Assembly (NCBI GenBank): GCA_946886545.1
Contig: CAMPIU010000089.1
Span: 1-9,054 of the forward strand
Source: an uncultured Flavobacteriales bacterium
Lineage (GTDB): Bacteria; Bacteroidota; Bacteroidia; Flavobacteriales; Crocinitomicaceae
Direction of reading: 5' to 3'
Length of the DNA stretch: 9,054 nt
This document shows, piece by piece, positions 6,179 through 9,054 of the stretch (position 1 is the stretch's first letter; the number at the start of each line of letters is the position of its first letter). Below the pieces are notes generated by a model, which worked only from the letters and a program-made list of their open reading frames with translations, was not told the origin of the DNA and made no database searches. The position numbers and the translations under genes were made by a program.

Positions 6179-7209
6179 TTATAGCAGCAGTCGCTGTAAT
6201 GTTGATCGGTGTTGCGCTGGTTTTTGGCTGGACGCCACTTATGATTTATTTGAAGAAGACGTCAAATGATAAAGAGGTCCGTGTAGTAGTTGATAACCGG
6301 AATACCCTCGAAGAAATTGCTGCTGAACTTCAGAAGGCAGGTGTAATTAAGGATGTGGACGGATTTCTTTCCATGGCTGAAAATAAAAAGGTAACGATTG
6401 AGAACATAGAACCGGGCATGTATGCTTTTCCTGCACATACTTCTTACCGCGACCTTCTGAATTCACTAAAGAGCGGAAGTTTTGAAGTGGAGGTAGTAGT
6501 GACCTTCAATAATTGTAAAACGATTCACGATCTGTGTGTGAAGGTTTCAAAATGCATTGCGGTCGACAGTACGGAACTAGAGGAATATATTACCGATCCT
6601 GAAACATTGAACAAATTCGGATTTACTATTGAACAGGTTCCCGCTTTGTTTATGCCGAATTCCTATAGAATGTACTACGATACCGGTAAAGAAGCATTCC
6701 TGGATCGTATGGCGAAAGAATTTAAAAATTTCTGGACACCGGCACGAATGGACCAATTGAAGAAAGTGGGATTGGAATCCCCTTCCCAGGCAGTTACGCT
6801 GGCTTCCATTGTTTACGGAGAACAATCCACCAATGCTTCCGAATGGCCGATAATTGCCCGTTTATACTTGAATCGACTGAATACCGGAATGAAATTACAA
6901 TCGGATCCAACGTTTAAGTTTTGCTGGGGAGACCAGCTGGAGGGAGTACAACGCTTAACCTATGAGCACAGAAATAAAGACTGTCCCTACAATACTTATT
7001 TATACAGCGGATTACCTCCCGGACCAATTTCAATGCCTCCGACCGGAGTGGTAGAAGCGGTTTTGAATCCGGATAATAACGATTATATCTACATGTGTGC
7101 CCAACCAAATTATGATGGATTGCACAATTTTGCGAAGGATTATGCCGATCATGCAAAATATGCAGCAGAGTTTCAAAAATGGTTAGCTGCAGAAATTGCC
7201 AATCAATAA
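6148..7209 (+). CDS. mltG: Endolytic murein transglycosylase MltG (YceG-like)
   Basis: This 353-aa inner-membrane lytic transglycosylase cleaves nascent peptidoglycan strands, setting glycan chain length. A lysine-rich start (SGKKRNKKL) and one membrane span (about 10-34) place the bulk in the periplasm. A LysM-like segment spans about 43-110. The catalytic YceG domain follows, with TLASIVYGEQ (E225, taken as the catalytic Glu by the ASIVxxE pattern), RLYLNRLNTGMKLQSDPT (238-255) and the signature YNTYLYSGLPPGPISMP (281-297), ending NDYIYMCAQPNYDGLHNFAK. Unusual are six cysteines in the periplasmic part (123, 130, 136, 259, 279, 317) and the segment FKFCWGDQLEGVQRL, where relatives usually have a shorter ALGD-like stretch. 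The start overlaps the GNAT gene by 31 nt, implying coupled translation. Confidence 0.95.
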   Translation: MSGKKRNKKLVIAAVAVMLIGVALVFGWTPLMIYLKKTSNDKEVRVVVDNRNTLEEIAAELQKAGVIKDVDGFLSMAENKKVTIENIEPGMYAFPAHTSYRDLLNSLKSGSFEVEVVVTFNNCKTIHDLCVKVSKCIAVDSTELEEYITDPETLNKFGFTIEQVPALFMPNSYRMYYDTGKEAFLDRMAKEFKNFWTPARMDQLKKVGLESPSQAVTLASIVYGEQSTNASEWPIIARLYLNRLNTGMKLQSDPTFKFCWGDQLEGVQRLTYEHRNKDCPYNTYLYSGLPPGPISMPPTGVVEAVLNPDNNDYIYMCAQPNYDGLHNFAKDYADHAKYAAEFQKWLAAEIANQ

Positions 7210-7211
7210 CT

Positions 7212-8207
7212 ATGGAACGCAGATCTTTTGTTAAGTTAAGTGCAGTTGGATTAGCTGCATCTATTGTAAAACCTGGTTTTGCAAGCGAAAATCCGATAGA
7301 AAACCCATTATCTTCCGAATATAAGGGAGAGGCAAAAATGATTTCGACCTGGAGTCATGGGCAGGAAGCAAACCGTGCAGGTTGGAAGCGGCTTGAGTCA
7401 GGCGGAACTTCTTTGGAAGCTGTAGAAGAAGGAGCAAGGCAAACTGAGAGTGATATAAAGAACAGAAGTGTTGGGATCGGTGGAATGCCGGATCGTGAAG
7501 GACATGTGACTTTAGATGCATGTATTATGGATTGGGAATCGAATTGTGGTTCGGTTGGCTACCTGGAAGGGATAGCACATCCTATTTCCGTTGCGAAGCA
7601 CATCATGCAAAATACTCCCCATGTGATGCTGGTTGGTTCAGGTGCTAAAAAATATGCACTCAAACATGGTTTTGAAACAATAAAAACGCCACTTCCCGAA
7701 GTGAAAAAAGAATGGGAAAAATGGAAGAAAGAACAAGCGGAGATATCCAAAAAACCGGCAATCAATCATGAAAACCACGACACTATCGGGCTTCTTGCAA
7801 TTGATGCATCGGGAAGGATCAGCGGTGCTTGTACTACTTCCGGATGGGCGTATAAATTACCGGGACGGTTAGGAGATTCCCCGATCATTGGTGCAGGACT
7901 CTTTGTTGATCAGGAAGTTGGTGGAGCTGTAGCAACCGGGTTAGGTGAGTCGATTATTAAAATCGCCGGATCCCATACTGTTGTTGAGCTGATGCGACAA
8001 GGAAAAACTCCCGAACAGGCATGTAAAGAAACAGTTGAACGATTAATTCGTAAACACAAGGATATGAGCGGCTTACAGTGTGCGTTTATTGCTATAAATA
8101 CACGTGGAGAAGTTGGCGGATATTCTGTTTTTAACGGATTCAATTATGCCTTGAAAACAAAAGACCGTGACGAATTAATTGATACTCCTTTTGATCGAAA
8201 ATGGTAA
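7212..8207 (+). CDS. N4-(beta-N-acetylglucosaminyl)-L-asparaginase (glycosylasparaginase), Tat-exported
   Basis: This Ntn-hydrolase cleaves the amide between GlcNAc and asparagine left after proteolysis of N-glycoproteins. From the ATG at 7212 it is 331 aa. The N-terminus ERRSFVKLSAVGLAASIVKPGFASEN has a twin-arginine motif and a moderate hydrophobic core, predicting folded export to the periplasm with cleavage near residue 24. The precursor self-cleaves before Thr191 in HDTIGLLAID, which becomes the nucleophile. Further signatures are STWSHG (45-50), CIMDW and GSVGYLEGIAHPI (113-125), CTTSGWAYKLPGRLGDSPIIGAGLFVD (207-233) and GGAVATGLGE (237-246). An ATG at 7179 would add 11 residues but sits inside mltG and pushes the RR motif inward; I prefer 7212, only 2 nt after mltG. 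The last 7 nt overlap the beta-mannosidase start. Confidence 0.93.
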   Translation: MERRSFVKLSAVGLAASIVKPGFASENPIENPLSSEYKGEAKMISTWSHGQEANRAGWKRLESGGTSLEAVEEGARQTESDIKNRSVGIGGMPDREGHVTLDACIMDWESNCGSVGYLEGIAHPISVAKHIMQNTPHVMLVGSGAKKYALKHGFETIKTPLPEVKKEWEKWKKEQAEISKKPAINHENHDTIGLLAIDASGRISGACTTSGWAYKLPGRLGDSPIIGAGLFVDQEVGGAVATGLGESIIKIAGSHTVVELMRQGKTPEQACKETVERLIRKHKDMSGLQCAFIAINTRGEVGGYSVFNGFNYALKTKDRDELIDTPFDRKW

Positions 8208-9054
8208 AAACCGGTTTATTTATTGCTCTGATCTCTTTGACAACTCATGCGGTCGGACAGATGAATTTATCATGGAAAGTACAGCATCCGGTATCGAAGA
8301 AATGGATTCCGTTCGGTGAAAAAGGCTCTGTTCAGGAAGCCTTGATAGAAGCCAAAATTTTACCCGATCCCTTTGTTGGAATTAATGAAGATAAATTCGC
8401 CTGGATCGAAAACCACCAATGGACATTGGAATCCGAATTTAGTTTAACTGAAACAGAACTCAGGCAATTCGTTGAGTTGGATTTTCCAAATGTAGATACA
8501 TACGCTTCCATTTTTTTAAATGAAAAGCTGGTGGCCGAAACAAATAACTCCTTTGTCCACTATCGTTTTGATGTACGGGACAAGGTGATTACCGGCAGGA
8601 ACAAACTCAAAGTAGTTTTTACCCCTCCCATCATGTACCAGAAACCACGGATCGGAAAAGTAGGAGTTACTCTTCCTGCTCCTAACGATGTTGGAAAGAT
8701 TCAAGTAGCACCTCATTGCAGAAAACCACAATACCAGTTCGGTTGGGATTGGTCCTTGAGAATGCTTACGATGGGTTTTTGGGAACCGGTAAAAGTCGAT
8801 GTTTATTCAAGCAATAGGGTACTTGCCAACTATTCCAATACCCTTGAAGTGAGTGATTCGCAAGCCATTTCCGAGTTTACACTGGTCTTAGCAAAGGAAA
8901 GTTCTGAATCGTTTGTCTGGAAAAGTAAGTTGTTCGGAGAGCAAACAATAAAGTGTGAGAATAAGCAGTTAAAACGCACTGAAATCATTTCAAATCCGAA
9001 ATTATGGTGGCCAAGGGGTCAGGGAGAAGCCTATTTGTATGAGGATTATTGGGT
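8201..9054 (+). CDS. GH2 family beta-mannosidase, secreted (3' end outside window)
   Basis: The ATG at 8201 overlaps the glycosylasparaginase stop by 7 nt and opens a frame to the right edge (284 codons). Residues 1-19 (MVKTGLFIALISLTTHAVG) form a short Sec signal peptide. The N-terminal sugar-binding jelly-roll domain follows: NLSWKVQHP, the linker LPDPFVGINEDKFAWIENHQW (54-74) typical of beta-mannosidases, RKPQYQFGWDWSLRMLTMGFWEPV (174-197), and an immunoglobulin-like domain reaching WWPRGQGEAYLY (269-280). The usual motif is GWDWGPR; here Gly-Pro is replaced by Ser-Leu, next to a tryptophan/aspartate pair near the active site in known enzymes. The TIM barrel with the catalytic glutamates lies beyond the window, so activity cannot be judged. 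Family members hydrolyse terminal beta-mannose, including the core Man-beta-1,4-GlcNAc of N-glycans. Confidence 0.92.
   Translation, partial: MVKTGLFIALISLTTHAVGQMNLSWKVQHPVSKKWIPFGEKGSVQEALIEAKILPDPFVGINEDKFAWIENHQWTLESEFSLTETELRQFVELDFPNVDTYASIFLNEKLVAETNNSFVHYRFDVRDKVITGRNKLKVVFTPPIMYQKPRIGKVGVTLPAPNDVGKIQVAPHCRKPQYQFGWDWSLRMLTMGFWEPVKVDVYSSNRVLANYSNTLEVSDSQAISEFTLVLAKESSESFVWKSKLFGEQTIKCENKQLKRTEIISNPKLWWPRGQGEAYLYEDYW

Noticed and set aside
7179..7211. Upstream ATG extending glycosylasparaginase by 11 residues
   Set aside because: It lies inside mltG, and it would bury the twin-arginine motif behind a polar stretch containing two cysteines. The ATG at 7212 fits the signal peptide and operon spacing better.

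Overview
The window looks like a chromosomal segment of a Bacteroidota bacterium, most likely order Flavobacteriales; a Fluviicola/Crocinitomicaceae-like host is only a guess. The evidence is a primary sigma factor without region 1.1, exact TAnnTTTG -7 elements (the Bacteroidota promoter type) before several genes, a GAPDH with a long N-terminal extension, moderately AT-rich DNA, and a dapF / GNAT / mltG gene order that I recall from flavobacteria. I see no phage, IS, CRISPR or tRNA/rRNA gene.

Left part, minus strand (about 1-4118): in transcription order a membrane-anchored Deg/HtrA serine protease (4118-2652), the housekeeping sigma factor RpoD (2397-1531), and an N-terminally extended glyceraldehyde-3-phosphate dehydrogenase whose last residues run off the left edge. 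Each appears to be its own transcription unit. The deg-rpoD gap holds an AT-rich repeat/inverted repeat, a terminator-like hairpin and a textbook Bacteroidota promoter for rpoD. A 16-bp-stem terminator separates rpoD from gap.

Right part, plus strand (4247-9054), divergent from deg: dapF (meso-diaminopimelate synthesis) overlaps a small unknown gene that is split by a single in-frame TAA. A perfect 36-nt palindrome follows, then a tightly packed operon: SpeG/RimL-like GNAT acetyltransferase, MltG endolytic transglycosylase (31-nt overlap), a Tat-type glycosylasparaginase (2-nt gap), and the first 284 codons of a Sec-exported GH2 beta-mannosidase (7-nt overlap).

Two functional themes stand out. 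The first is cell-wall metabolism (DapF supplies DAP, MltG trims nascent glycan). The second is a pair of exported enzymes that together could dismantle the core of eukaryotic N-glycans: beta-mannosidase cuts Man-beta-1,4-GlcNAc and glycosylasparaginase cuts the GlcNAc-Asn bond. Most genes belong to known families. The parts most worth a second look are the nonsense-split gene after dapF, the dispersed-repeat-like palindromes, and the N-glycan-degrading pair coupled to mltG.
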